A stretch of 64,000 nt of DNA from Xylogone sp. PMI_703 (GCA_021399445.1 JAJTUQ010000001.1:5332001-5396000); one strand, 5' to 3'; positions 35,772 to 46,623 are shown, counted from the stretch's first letter. Translations and numbers: made by a program. The notes: generated by a model not told the origin, from the letters alone.

Positions 35772-37431
35772 ATGCGTTCGTCATGTGCTTTGCGAGCTGC
35801 AGCAGTGCTGGTTCTAGGAGGGAATGTGGCTGTGGGATTGCAGGTGGATGTCACTTCTCCAGGTAAATTTGGATCACTCTATCGAAATTGAAGCTGTAAG
35901 AATAATAAGGCTAACTAACATGGCAGATTCCATTAAAAGCGTTGCTTCGACCATTGCGTATGATATGATGACATATTACAAGGGCAATCAAAGTGGTGGC
36001 ATCCCTGGTGTCCTTCCTGGACCACCGCCTAATCCACCGTGGGGATGTAAGTTTCTCTTTTAATTTCTACAGCCAGAACAGATGCTTTCACGGTTGCTGC
36101 CTCCATCTAGTTTTTTCTAAACTAACAATATATAGACTATTGGTGGGAATCCGGAGCGATGTGGGGGACTCTGATAGACTACTGGTTCTACACCAACGAC
36201 AGTACCTACAATGATCTTGCGGCGGAGGCAATCCAGTGGCAGAGAGGCGAGAACGACGACATGATGCCATCAAACTGGTCACAGAGTATGGGGAACGATG
36301 ACCAGGGTTTCTGGGGAATGACTGCTATGACGGCCGCTGAAACCAACTTCCAGGCCCCTCCGGATGGCTCCCCAGGATGGTTGGCGCTTGCACAGGCTGT
36401 ATGGAATACCCAGGCAACACGGCCAGACGACTATTGTGGTGGAGGGCGAGTTATACCCTTTTACGGTTCCATGTTCGCAGAGCTAACACATTGATCCAGA
36501 CTTCGATGGCAGGTTTACCCGTACCTTCAAGGTTACGACTACAAAAACTCCATTGCAAATGGCTGTTTCTTCAACATTGGTTCCCGGCTGGCACGATACA
36601 CTGGTAATGCCACGTACGCTCAACATATAGAGAAGATTTGGGATTGGATTACTACAGTAGGCTTCATCGATAAGGACTATAACGTCTTCGACGGTGGCCA
36701 TATAGAACACAACTGTACGGATATTAGCGGTATTAAGTACTCCTATAACTCGGCGATCTGGTTGCTGGGGGCCGCGAACATGTACAACTTTGTAAGTACT
36801 TCAGCTCGAAAAGGCTCTTTTATGGTCATTTCAACCAGAGTATAATAAACTAAACGTCCAACAGACAAATGGCTCCTCCATATGGAAAGAACGCGTTGAT
36901 GGTCTGCTCACAGCTACTCTCAAAAATTTCTTCCCCAATGACATTGCTTATGAATATGCCTGCGAATCTCACTTGACCTGCAGCGCAGATATGTTCAGTT
37001 TCAAAGCTTACCTCACTCGTTGGATGGCAGCAACCACGAAAGTAGCACCATTTACTGCCCCTCAAGTTATGCCCGTCCTCGCTGCTTCAGCCAAGGCAGC
37101 TGCACAGCAATGCTGCGGTGGTGACACTGGGCGCTGGTGCGGTTTATCATGGTCCAAGGGCGCTGTTTGGGATGGAACGCAGGGAGTTGGACAGCAGATG
37201 GCTGCCATGTCCGCCATCTTCACGAACTTAGCACCGAGCGTGCGGCCTCCATATACCAACATGACTGGTGGCACCAGTAAAGGAGACCCAAATGCTGGGA
37301 GCAGGAGTGTGGCCAATCCTGCTGCTACCAAACCTGCTACTACTGGCGACCGAGTTGGCGCTGGTGTCTTCACCACATTTGTCTTACTAGTCACAGCAGG
37401 AACATTTATATGGATGGGCATGGATTATTGA
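35772..37431 (+). CDS. GH76 endo-1,6-alpha-mannosidase, DFG5/DCW1 type
   Basis: Five exons, 35772-35862, 35927-36046, 36136-36445, 36500-36791 and 36865-37431, give 459 residues. A signal peptide (about 1-22) precedes the GH76 domain. [11 protein letters not shown] is the family start, NDDQGFWG holds the catalytic Asp pair (Asp125, Asp126), and [23 protein letters not shown] and [12 protein letters not shown] follow. The C-terminus has a Ser/Thr-rich linker and a hydrophobic segment ([15 protein letters not shown]), fitting GPI anchoring. Dfg5/Dcw1 proteins are thought to transfer GPI-anchored mannoproteins from membrane to wall glucan. The third intron (36446-36499) begins with GC, not GT: only this choice restores the conserved CGGGLRW motif. 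Confidence 0.93.
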
Positions 37432-38060
37432 ATATTGTTATATAAAAAAAGTTACTTGCTTTTTAGTATTTTGTTTTACTGGAATGCCGTTAGAAGGCAA
37501 AGATACCCCATACGTTGTGTTATCATATTGTTATATCCATGGCCAGATCTGAAGATGAAACTCTTCGAGGCCTTCATCAAGGGCGGTCTCTTTTTATTCT
37601 TGTATTTTCACAGCTCTGAAGCCTGGCTTTCCTTTCTGGTCATCGTGCGCGCTCATAGTTGGGCCGCTATGGAGTTTACGGCGTGATATATAAAGGATAA
37701 GAAAAAACTGTGCCTCTGCCTTTCTCTGTGAACGGTGGCATTATAGATTTTCATCCTTTGATATGGTGTTTGTGCTTCTGCATTGATATAGACATAGAAT
37801 GTGATAGACTGGGAGTTGGATCAGGAGTGACAAAGACTTACACACTGAACTAGAACAGGATAGCAAATTATATACCATAATCATCCAGTATACATACTAC
37901 ATCATGTTGCCCAGCCTTTGACACTATCTGTGATATTGGTATTAGACCATAGAGCTCGAATTCTTATGCTTATGAGTCTACAATATATGACTTTGCCGTC
38001 GATATGTTGCAGTCACGGCGATGTTATAAGAGGTACTGGTGCCTACCTCCTTATATCTAT
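37432..38060. other. intergenic, nothing recognised
   Basis: About 630 bp after the GH76 stop, with short motif-free frames and probable 3' untranslated sequence. Confidence 0.55.
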
Positions 38061-38776
38061 CTGCTCGTAATCAAATTCTGAACGATCATAAACATGCAAC
38101 AAAGCTTTGGTCAAAGAAAGCAGCTTAATCAGAAGGCCTACAGTACCGGTGCTCGTGAAGCAATTTAGAAACCCCCCAGACTTGCAACAAAATTTGTGGT
38201 CACGTCTGTTTCTGTCCAATCGTATTGAGATCTGAGCCATTTCAGACATGCAACAAACTTTTGGTCAGAGCATTTGGACAAAAGTTCTGTTGCACATCTA
38301 TGATGGATCAGAATGCAATACTATTGGTTATAAGGTAACTCTGATCGAAGTTTTGTTGCACGTCTGTGTCGACTTGCAAGATGAATTACGGGCAAAATTT
38401 CACACAGTAGTAGGCTTTGATTGAACTGCTCCATAGCCAAAAGTTTTGATCAGAATTGTGTGGCTTGCTTTGGCCAAAGATTCCGTTGCACATCTATGAA
38501 GGTTCAGAATTTGAATACGAGTACTGTAAAAGCTCAATGCTTGCTGTGACAAAAAGTTTTGTTGCATGTCTGAGTTGGGTCAGATTCTGAATACAACGGG
38601 TATACAGTAGGCTTGCTTGCCTGCTTGAGCTATATAGTGCTCATATAGGAACTCTAAGCCAACACAGGCATGCAATAAAACCTTTGGCCAAAGCAAACTG
38701 AAGTCTGCGTCTGTTTACTCGTAATTCGTACGGAACCACCATAGACGTGGAACAAAACTTTTACCCAGAGCAAACT
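38061..38776. repeat. cluster of diverged ~55-bp repeats in both orientations
   Basis: About ten degenerate copies of one unit occur here. The core on the plus strand reads like ATGCAACAAAACTTTTGGTC, often preceded by a TCGTA...TTCTGAAC block. Plus copies: near 38061-38116, 38150-38204, 38217-38272, 38655-38698 and 38713-38775. Minus copies: near 38275-38327, 38341-38393, 38435-38463 (partial), 38464-38524 and 38540-38600. The third and fourth copies face each other as an imperfect palindrome centred near 38272. There is no open frame across it. I cannot name the family; it may be an old satellite or fold-back element. Confidence 0.75.
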
Positions 38777-39325
38777 TAACGCACGACACAGACTCGGCCG
38801 ACAATAGCATTGTTCGTTTACTCGAGTACGCGGTGATACCAGCTGAAATATTTCGGAGCTGAAGACTGAAGTCCAGGAACACGCCGGGAAGTTTTTCCGA
38901 ATTCGCCTCCCCACGGCCCCAAAGCTGATGCTATCGTATGATTCACTCGGCAAGTGGCTCCCCTCATTCGCACCTCATCGCCACACACTTGCAGCGGAAC
39001 ATTCCAGCCTTGCTCACTCACCACACGTCGCCGAACCACTGCTCATACATATAAAAATAATCCTTTCAATCCTTTCCTCGCCGCCACTCCTCTCACATAA
39101 TACATACCTAACAAACACACCGACTCACCTGTACATACCTTCCTCATCTTCAACTCCTCTCTCGCAACCCCTCAGTCACCAGCAATTCGGTCCTGCAGAG
39201 CACAGAAACCGAGAGAATCGCGAAGAAGGATCTACACCGGGTTTTTACAGATTATAAGTCCCCCGGGTCAGTAAGACCAGAATAACCACAACAACAAAGC
39301 ACCAAACCACACCAGATTATTCAAG
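38777..39325. promoter_or_regulatory. MBF1 promoter and leader
   Basis: This region lies between the repeat cluster and the MBF1 start. TATAAAA is at 39050-39056 and is followed by a long A/C/T-rich, G-poor leader up to the ATG, typical of strongly expressed fungal genes. No gene is seen in it. Confidence 0.55.
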
Positions 39326-39887
39326 ATGGATGACTGGGACTCTGTCACCAAGATTGGAAGCAAGGTCCGCGGCGGTGGCTCGCAGCGCGAGACCGTCGTG
39401 AGAGGGAAGTCCGCCCTCAACGCTGCGCAACGAAGCGGAGCAATTATCGGCACCGAGAAGAAGTTCACCACCGGTAACTCTGTATGTGCTCTCTTTCTTC
39501 TTCCCCTAATTTAGATCACAACAAAAAGAAGAAAAGCAGGAGAGAAACAAAGACATAGTACTAACATCACCTCTGTAGGCCTCAAAACCCGGCGTCGAAG
39601 GTCAACATCTGACCAAAGTCGACCGCAGCGACGACATCGTCAAGCCCAACACCGTAGGCAAGGAAGTCGGCGATGTGATTGCCGCCCAGCGACAGAAGAT
39701 GGAGCCAAAGATGACCCAGAAAGACCTCGCCACCCGCTGCAACACCACCCAGAGCGTCGTCGCCGATTTCGAGCGCGGCACTGCAGCGCCTGATCAGAAG
39801 GTGCTGGGGAGCATGGAGAGGGTGCTGGGTATCAAGTTGCGGGGACAGAAGATTGGACAGCCATTGTTCCCTCCAAAGAAGAAGTGA
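39326..39887 (+). CDS. MBF1: multiprotein bridging factor 1
   Basis: Exons 39326-39481 and 39579-39887 encode 154 residues, the normal size. The N-terminal MBF1 domain ([23 protein letters not shown]) is followed by a helix-turn-helix domain near residues 87-140 ([21 protein letters not shown]) and the Lys-rich C-terminus PLFPPKKK. Known role: a conserved transcriptional coactivator that bridges bZIP activators such as Gcn4 and TBP, and acts in stress response and in ribosome collision quality control. The start codon lies in a clean leader and the intron has a GTATGT donor. Confidence 0.96.
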
Positions 39888-40345
39888 GAACTGTTCACAC
39901 TCGATTACGAATGTGTGGAGACCCACGACTTGGCTCGTGGGGATGTTTCTAAGGAGTTTTTCTGGGTCTGATTCTGAAAATTTTCGGGACAATCTGGGAC
40001 TTTGGAAGAGAGAGGTTTTTAGATGAGAGCTTGATTCTCTCTGGTCAGGATGGGAGAGACTTTCCTGGATATTTTTAGATGACGAAAAGATGAGGAGTTA
40101 GGAATGTTTACGAATTTACTTGACGTCCTTTTTTCTTTCCTTTTTTGGTCTCAAGCATTGTCACATTCAATAGAAGGCAAATAGAACGGAAAGCGGAATT
40201 CAATAAAATAAAGCTCATCCAGTTATTCATCTTTTTTTATTATGATTATTACCCTACTTGTGGTCTTTGTGTGTCTATTCTAAACATTGTTTTGGATATT
40301 CTCCTTCTGTATCCAATGACAGTGGGGGGTATCTTGTTTTTGCTT
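39888..40345. other. convergent intergenic gap
   Basis: About 460 bp between the 3' ends of MBF1 and the Cdt1 gene; T-rich, probable untranslated and polyadenylation sequence, no gene. Confidence 0.6.
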
Positions 40346-41848
40346 TTAGGAAACCAGCTTTATCCTCTCTCTTAGGTCGTCATCACTAGGTCTTTGATCT
40401 CGCATCACCACCAAACAGTCGACCTTCCCCATCTTCGCCATCTTAGCCCACGCCGGCGCTACCTCCGCCGCAAGGAGTCTAATACTCTGCTCTGCCTCAG
40501 GTTTTGAGATGGGCGTCCTGAATGAATCCTGCAACTTGCTAACAACTGTTGGAATGGTAAATGAGATACGTTGCTGGCCAATGGAACTTGACGTAGAGAG
40601 CACTCCTAGAATAGCTGCGACCTCTTCAATGCGTTGTAATGCTGCCCTGCGGTCTAGTTCTTGCTTCGAGGGCGGGGGTGGAAGGTTTGATTTCTGGAGT
40701 TGCTTCGCCCGAAGTCGTTCAAGAAGAGTAGGGCGGGTGCCGGTCTTCTCCTTTCCCCTCTCTTTCTCCTTCTCTTGTTTCTTCTCCTGGGCTTCTTCTT
40801 TCTTCTTGTTCAAGCCGGACTTCAACTCTTCTAGTCGTCGTTGTCCCGTTGACTTGATAGAGGATAATTTAGCTAAGGATTCGCAGATAGTGATAGGTTC
40901 CATAGGTAAGCTCTCGATAAAACTCGACATCTCTTCTTCCTTCTCTGAGGACTTCCATAGAATCTTCAAAGAATCCTGGAATCGATTGTTGAGTAATGTA
41001 TCATTTAATGGCCGTCCGAGATTGTTGAGGTCCTCTGCTTCAGCTCCTATCTCAATACAATGCTTTCCATCTCCGTAATTTGAGAGGCTGAGTCTCATGG
41101 AAGGATCTTCTCGCTCGTAGTTTTTGTTTTCCATGTTCATGACACCGAGGGTTCTTCGAATGTCTTGCAAGGTAACCTTACGTTTCCCCCAAACTCGAGA
41201 GACATCTGGACATAGCTGCCGCAGGTCGGCTGGTGAACTTGTTCCATTATGCGCATAGAATAATGATAAGGCTGTGAGGAAGGATGAGTGTAGGTTAATC
41301 AGGTCCAATAATTCAATGGGTAATGAATCTGCAGATTTCTCGGATTGGTTGCTAGGGTCTAGAGATAAGGAGGTATCTGATGCGGTATGAGTCTTCTTAG
41401 GCGATGATACTGGTTTAGTAAGTTGTAGCTTGTTGAGGAGGGAGGTAGTCCCTTTTGTAGGTGTCTCAGCGGAGGGTGGGTGAAGATGAGCTTTCCGAGG
41501 GGTTCGCGGGACTTTCTGGGGACTAGGACATCGTGGTGGTAAAGGTTTGATATCCCTTCCCACATTTTTGCTCAGGGTAGCCGCGAGCAGAGACGCACTT
41601 TCCTCGGGAGCCTCTTCGACCTCAGCCTCAGCAAGCTGCTTCCTTTTCTTCGGGGAGGAAGGTGCTGGTGTCAATTGAGTGAGAGTGGCTACGTCGACAG
41701 CATCGTTCTTATCAATAACAGTTTTCGGGGTAGTAACTGCCTTTGTGACTTTGGCAAAAGTATCTAGTCGCCCGGCTTTTCGCGTCGTGGGCTGCGCCTG
41801 CTTCACCCGTGTTGACGATATCCTCTGACGCTTCACCGCGGTTGCCAT
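40346..41848 (-). CDS. CDT1: DNA replication licensing factor Cdt1
   Basis: A single exon on the minus strand encodes 500 residues from the ATG at 41848; upstream in-frame codons exist but this Met (MATAVKRQRIS) is the usual fungal start. The N-terminus is basic and disordered, with SP/TP sites (PSSPKKRK, SPQKVPRTPRK). The middle, around LPIELLDLINLHSSFLTALSLFYAHNG, resembles the geminin/MCM-binding winged-helix domain. A charged Lys/Glu-rich segment leads to a C-terminal winged helix (from about residue 375, PTLLERLRAKQ, to the end) like the Cdt1 C-terminal domain. Cdt1 loads MCM2-7 at origins with ORC and Cdc6. An ACGCGT element lies in the promoter, consistent with G1/S control. Confidence 0.88.
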   Translation of the reverse strand: MATAVKRQRISSTRVKQAQPTTRKAGRLDTFAKVTKAVTTPKTVIDKNDAVDVATLTQLTPAPSSPKKRKQLAEAEVEEAPEESASLLAATLSKNVGRDIKPLPPRCPSPQKVPRTPRKAHLHPPSAETPTKGTTSLLNKLQLTKPVSSPKKTHTASDTSLSLDPSNQSEKSADSLPIELLDLINLHSSFLTALSLFYAHNGTSSPADLRQLCPDVSRVWGKRKVTLQDIRRTLGVMNMENKNYEREDPSMRLSLSNYGDGKHCIEIGAEAEDLNNLGRPLNDTLLNNRFQDSLKILWKSSEKEEEMSSFIESLPMEPITICESLAKLSSIKSTGQRRLEELKSGLNKKKEEAQEKKQEKEKERGKEKTGTRPTLLERLRAKQLQKSNLPPPPSKQELDRRAALQRIEEVAAILGVLSTSSSIGQQRISFTIPTVVSKLQDSFRTPISKPEAEQSIRLLAAEVAPAWAKMAKMGKVDCLVVMRDQRPSDDDLRERIKLVS

Positions 41849-42166
41849 GGTAGAGACTATACAATAATTGCAAGAACAATGCTCTAATGATTGTATTTTG
41901 AGGAAAGTGGGGATCAATGCATGGTAGTTGCTGATTTTCACGAAAATGGTAGAGATGGGGTCCTGGCGGGTTGGCCGTACGATACGCGTTGAGGGCCATC
42001 AGAGCACAAGGGAGCGCGTCAAAGCGCGTAAAGTGGTGCGGCCGCATTTACAGGGAAATTTTGGGCAGCCTTGTCGCCACCCTGGAAGCCTTCTCAGCCG
42101 TGCAATGACCTCAAAGCCGCCTCAAAATCAACGTCTCTCGATTATGCTCCCAACATCTCCGTCAAC
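41849..42166. promoter_or_regulatory. divergent promoter of CDT1 and the F-box-like gene
   Basis: The 318-bp region between divergent start codons carries an ACGCGT (41994-41999), the MCB element bound by the MBF/DSC1 complex, plus nearby GCGCGTC and GCGCGTA. Confidence 0.5.
41994..41999 (-). promoter_or_regulatory. MCB-like ACGCGT element
   Basis: ACGCGT lies 146 bp upstream of the CDT1 start. In fungi this palindrome is the MBF site of G1/S genes. Function here is inferred. Confidence 0.45.
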
Positions 42167-43033
42167 ATGGCGCCTGCCTTCAGATTTCTTGCGGATATTC
42201 CAAGAGAGCTGAGAGATCAAATTTATAGCTACGTCCTCACTCCAATCTCAGGACCGGCGGCTGCGCAAACGTCGCCGTGGATAGTAGAACTTACTCAGTT
42301 CAAATACATCCCTCCTGGACCGTATCATCCTGCAAGGCTTGGCGAAATCGGTGAAAGTAGGATAGATTTTTCGCTGTTACGGACGTGCAAACAGATTCAT
42401 AGAGAGTGTAAAGATATAATCTGGCGAAGGAACGGGCTCTATCTACGAGCGACTCCGGAGTTTTACCTCAAGTTCCATAATGTCGTCTCCTGGTTTACTC
42501 CACGGATCAGGGAGCTCAACATACAGTTGGAGCTGCTGGATCGGGACGAACTCGACTGGGTATCAAGATCAATCAGTATTTTCGCTTCTGAGAAATCGCG
42601 TCATGCTTGCCCCGAGAGGATACGACTCATTGCCGTAGCTGACCGACCCAGCACACTCCAGGAATTCAAAGACTTCATGACATTGACAAAATGTGGAGAA
42701 AGTCTTGATGGTAGGCTGTGCAGAGAATTGATACAACGTATAGATGGCTACAAGGGCTGGATTTGGTCCTTCAATACGGGCTGGCCTCGCTTTTCATCTT
42801 GGGGCAAACAGCGCTGGCTAAGACAGATGCTTCTGGATTCAACGAATTGCGAGACCTTAGTCAAGGAATTGCATGATTCATTCGGTGGAGAGCTTTATAT
42901 AGACAAGGTGTTATGCTACAAAGATCATGTTCAAGTCGCAGACACGCTAGCATTAGATGCTCGAGAAGGCGAGATCTTGATATGTCCAAGAATGTCGCCT
43001 TCCCTACCACTGGCAAATACAGCTTTCTTATGA
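42167..43033 (+). CDS. F-box-like fungal protein, function unknown
   Basis: Single exon, 288 residues from the ATG at 42167. The start, FRFLADIPRELRDQIYSYVLTPIS, is the N-terminal signature of a large group of fungal proteins with an F-box-like or 2EXR-like motif, followed by LLRTCKQIHRECKDIIWRRN, also typical. The remaining 200 residues have no enzyme motif. Such proteins are often thought to be adaptor-like, but the role is not known. It is divergent from CDT1 and convergent with GET3; only 48 bp separate its stop from the GET3 stop. Confidence 0.8.
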   Translation: MAPAFRFLADIPRELRDQIYSYVLTPISGPAAAQTSPWIVELTQFKYIPPGPYHPARLGEIGESRIDFSLLRTCKQIHRECKDIIWRRNGLYLRATPEFYLKFHNVVSWFTPRIRELNIQLELLDRDELDWVSRSISIFASEKSRHACPERIRLIAVADRPSTLQEFKDFMTLTKCGESLDGRLCRELIQRIDGYKGWIWSFNTGWPRFSSWGKQRWLRQMLLDSTNCETLVKELHDSFGGELYIDKVLCYKDHVQVADTLALDAREGEILICPRMSPSLPLANTAFL

Positions 43034-43081
43034 TGATTATACAATATTCGGGTATTAGTTGATTTGTTATCTGTCTAATGT

Positions 43082-44158
43082 CTATAAACCTCCAGCAGGT
43101 GGAACGTATGGATGGATGAGCATGTCGCTGAACTTTTCTAGCCTCTCCTTGCCTCGGACTTCCTCAACTAGTAGAGGCATCTTCACCACGTTAAACTCAT
43201 CGTATAGCTCCTCAATTTGCTCCAGGTATTTCTTTTGCATTTTCCTTCTCGCATTACACTGTTCGCAGTCGCTGCCAGCCTTTGGGAATAGCAGTTGATT
43301 CACGACGATGCAGTGGGTATCAATGCCGTAGTTTGCCAGCTCTTGGATCATGCGTTCTGTCTCATATAGAGACAAGAACTCTGGTATGCACACACATACG
43401 AACGTCGTCATTTGCTCATCCTTGAACTGGGTGTTGACTTCACTAATAGTTTCGCGCAATCCTTCCAACTTCTCCATCATCTCGTTCAGATTTGCCCCAT
43501 TTGGTAAGTTGCCTTGCGATCCAAGAATACCGTTCAACATAGGTCCAAACTGTGTCGATAGCTGGGAGACTTTGGCAAGTGCCTTCTCAAGAACCGTGGG
43601 GAATTGGAGGAAACGGAGCGTGTGACCAGTGGGCGCGGTGTCGAAAATGATAGTCTCATAAGACAGGGATTTTACTTGCTTCAATACTTCTGCGAATGAC
43701 ATAGCCTCGTCAATACCTGGAATCTATGATCTCCAAATTAGTGACACTTCCTTCTGATTTACCCAGGACTTGACACCTACAGCAAAAGCAAGATCCTGCA
43801 TCATGCCTCCCATTCCTCCAATGCTCTCATTACCATCATCGCCCTGCCCTATAAGCTCCTGGATGCTGCCGTTGGGATCGATTTCCATTGCACTCAAGTT
43901 TGTAAACCCGTCGATCAACCTCGCCTCCTTGCCGAACTTCTGAGCGAAAGCATCTGAAAGGTTGTGCGCCGGATCCGTAGAGATGAGGAGCACAGAGCGG
44001 CGTACTTTAGCCAGCTGGATAGCAAGGGAGCAAGATGTAGTTGTCTTGCCCACTCCTCCTTTCCCACCGACAAAGATCCAACGCAGGGTCTTTTGGTCTA
44101 ATATTGACTGCAGGGTAGGCTCCAGAGACTCATCGGCGTTGATTACTGCGGTCGACAT
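43082..44158 (-). CDS. GET3: GET3 ATPase, tail-anchored protein targeting
   Basis: Two exons, 44158-43781 and 43723-43082, give 339 residues. The deviant Walker A motif GKGGVGKTT is at residues 32-40; switch-like [13 protein letters not shown] and [15 protein letters not shown] follow, and a CEQC pair in the C-terminal part would bind the shared zinc of the homodimer. The Met/Gly-rich stretch GGMGGMM belongs to the helical, client-binding region. Known role: a cytosolic ATPase that takes tail-anchored membrane proteins from Sgt2/Get4/5 to the Get1/2 receptor at the ER. The frame continues 44 codons upstream to another Met, but the family starts at MSTAV. The intron is 57 bp. Confidence 0.96.
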
Positions 44159-44866
44159 GACTGCTGTTACGACTCGTGTGGGCGAGTTTTGTGAACCTTT
44201 TGAGAAAGTTGACGCTCTTGGGATATTTGCGTCGGTGGCCTTCTTATGCCTTCTCCGACGGGGATGTGGGACTAGCGATTCGCCAGCCACTTGGACGGCC
44301 CAAACCAGTTTTCAAGATCAGGAAATAGCCTCAGAGGGGGTTGATACTTAGAAAGATATGAGAAGTACTGTATATCTCACGTGATGCCAGTTACTTTCAA
44401 ATGATTTTCGTGTCTTCTTTTATAGGCTTGTGGGCTGGATTTTTGTGAGACACTCATCCACTTGGATTACGGTATGCATGTGTTCGCTGCACGAGGCTGA
44501 GAAAAGCAACCCTTGACACTTTTTACCCCACCGACGAGGCTGATGTTTCTCGGGGAGCTCCGAACTGCGGGACAACATAGGTATCTCCAACTGGAAGTAG
44601 TTAAGGAGTAAACCTTTAGAGGATAGATAGTATATAAATATACGTTTAACTCAAATATCAATTCAGTATTTTCGCAGTTCGATTCATCACGACATTCTGC
44701 AAAATATCTACCACCCTAGCTCATTCGACCCCGCACTGAGAGCTGTTGATCCCAAATCCATCCATCACGGTTACTTCCTCCACTCAATCTCCCAAACCGC
44801 CAGAATTCCAAGGGAAAAAAAACACCATACAAATACCCAAAGTAATCCCCAACCTCAGAAAACACC
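44159..44866. promoter_or_regulatory. divergent promoter of GET3 and the HIU hydrolase gene
   Basis: About 700 bp with no gene. A CACGTGA motif occurs near 44378 and a TATATAAATA at 44631-44640 about 230 bp before the plus-strand ATG. The last 100 bp are an A/C-rich leader. Confidence 0.5.
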
Positions 44867-45292
44867 ATGGCGGGAAAATCCCCAGCCAAAGACCCCATAA
44901 CCTGCCACGTCCTAGACACCACAACCGGCCGCCCCGCAAAGGGCATCATCGTCACACTGCGCTGCCTCAACAAGCCCGCCAGCAACGCCATCTTCTCCGC
45001 GACGACGAACCCGGACGGACGCATCACCAGCTGGGGCACGGTCAGCGGGTACGTGGACGGGAAGAGCACCAAGGACGACGGGACGACGGTGCAGGATGTG
45101 CTGGACTCGCTGGCGGAGAAGATCGATCGCGAAGTGTGGACGCTGAGGTTCGATACGGGGGAGTACTATGGCCTGGACAAGACGTTTTGGCCCGAGGTGG
45201 AGTTGAGGTTTTTTGTTAAGACCAAGGGGGAGACGTATCATGTTCCATTGCTGTTGGGGCCGTATAGTTATACGACTTATAGGGGAAGTTAG
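44867..45292 (+). CDS. 5-hydroxyisourate hydrolase (transthyretin-like)
   Basis: Single exon, 141 residues. Family hallmarks are complete: CHVLDTTTGRPA with the first catalytic His, the Arg in NPDGRITSW, YHVPLLLGPYSYTTYRGS with the second His, and the C-terminal YRGS tetrapeptide that distinguishes the enzyme from transthyretin. It hydrolyses 5-hydroxyisourate, the product of urate oxidase, to OHCU in purine breakdown; it works as a homotetramer. No peroxisomal C-terminal tripeptide is present, since the chain ends RGS. The coding sequence is GC-rich compared with flanks. No other urate gene lies in the window. Confidence 0.95.
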   Translation: MAGKSPAKDPITCHVLDTTTGRPAKGIIVTLRCLNKPASNAIFSATTNPDGRITSWGTVSGYVDGKSTKDDGTTVQDVLDSLAEKIDREVWTLRFDTGEYYGLDKTFWPEVELRFFVKTKGETYHVPLLLGPYSYTTYRGS

Positions 45293-45973
45293 GATGCTTT
45301 TGTCGTTTTTTTGGTGCTTGGGTGTGGGCATTGATATTTTATGGTAATCAGAGTGAAGAGGGGTTTGACTGGGGACTTGCGGTGTGCTGCTGTGTTGCTT
45401 TGAAGGCGAGGGAATAGTACACGGATGTTTAACCACTGAATATATCAAAGAACAGCAATGATGGACTTTACTTTTTCTTTCTTTTTATCCTTCTAAATTC
45501 CAGTTCTAGTTCTGAAATCTAATCATGTAACTATATTTTGTATATCCAATCTAGATATATGTTTTGCCAAAAAAAAGAGCAGAAGGTTTAGAAACCAAAA
45601 ACAAACGACTGATTAAAATACAAGTAGTTGGGAAAACTCCAGTTCCCTTTTTCTCATGGACTGATTTTTGTTCCTTGCGTCCAGGTGCAAGTCAGATAGT
45701 AAAAACGAGATTAAAACGATGTAATGTAGTGTGTGTACACTGTGAGTGGACGTCTTAAGACAGTTCCTTTTTTCTTTTCCCCCGCCTAGCTCAAAAACTC
45801 CTGATAAATTTCAAATGACCGAACCGAGATGACAAAGTAAATATGAGAAACCAAATGACGATCCGATGAACTCCGACGCTCGCTATCCAAAAAATTTCAA
45901 AAAAGAATAAAAATGTCGACAGTCTGGAGATTAGCCAAAGAGGCTTTCGAAGATAGTCGGGAGGAATAGGTGA
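45293..45973. other. convergent intergenic gap
   Basis: About 680 bp of AT-rich sequence with oligo-A/T tracts; no gene seen. It holds the 3' ends of two convergent genes. Confidence 0.55.
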
Positions 45974-46623
45974 TTAGTGCTTGTGATGGAATAATCCCAT
46001 GAAGCCCCTCCTTCTTGATCCCTTAGATGCAGCACTTCCGATACTGCCATTCTCGCTGCTTCCACTGGCATCACTCGTCTTTCTCCTCCTGCCATGTACA
46101 GCGGCATTGATGTTGTCGCTTGTGTCCTTCAGCACATGACCGTCGTCACTGCCCTCTCCCGAGCTTTCCGTAAAAGTACCGTCTTCGTACATGGCGGAGA
46201 GGGTGATGGCGGATGTATTTTGCTGCCGTGGAAGAAATCCATGGGATCCGCTTTTCGAACGGCGGCTAGAGAGACGGAGACGACGGGATTGAGTGGGGGC
46301 AGGGAAGGTGTTATCCTCTATACAGGCATTGGGGGAGGTATCGGCTCCCGGGAACCGCATGGTAGTGTTCCGATCTGAACGTGGTGGTTAGCTTAGAACA
46401 TTGAAGTAAATACAAGACACTTTTGATATGTAGTTGTGTTGTGTAGAGTATATAATGGGTTGGATTGGTTAGTGGATGTTGGGAGGTACGTACCTAAACT
46501 TAACGGCTCTGGAAAGCCGGTGTAGTGGTTGCGAGATGGCGAGGAAGCTTGGACGGTAGAGGACTGCATCTTGTCTGGTGATGAGGACAAGGATGATGAA
46601 GCTTTATTGCTGGTGCTTTCCAT
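45974..46623 (-). CDS. small Ser-rich hypothetical protein
   Basis: Exons 46623-46494 and 46374-45974 join in frame to 176 residues. The intron has a GTACGT donor, GCTAAC branch site and CAG acceptor. The protein is Ser/Gly/Arg-rich and probably disordered: MESTSNKASSSLSSSPDK at the start, acidic ESSGEGSDDG in the middle and a basic end, GSRRRGFMGLFHHKH. No domain, signal peptide or membrane segment is seen. The short FMGLFHHKH tail is the only hydrophobic patch and may be a conserved motif. Function unknown. Confidence 0.7.

Noticed and set aside
38818..39257. Frames on both strands upstream of MBF1
   Set aside because: They lie in the promoter and leader, across the TATA box, and have no motif.
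44159..44290. 44-codon N-terminal extension of GET3
   Set aside because: Get3 proteins start at the MSTAV-equivalent and need no extension; the added part is Arg-rich without conservation that I know of.
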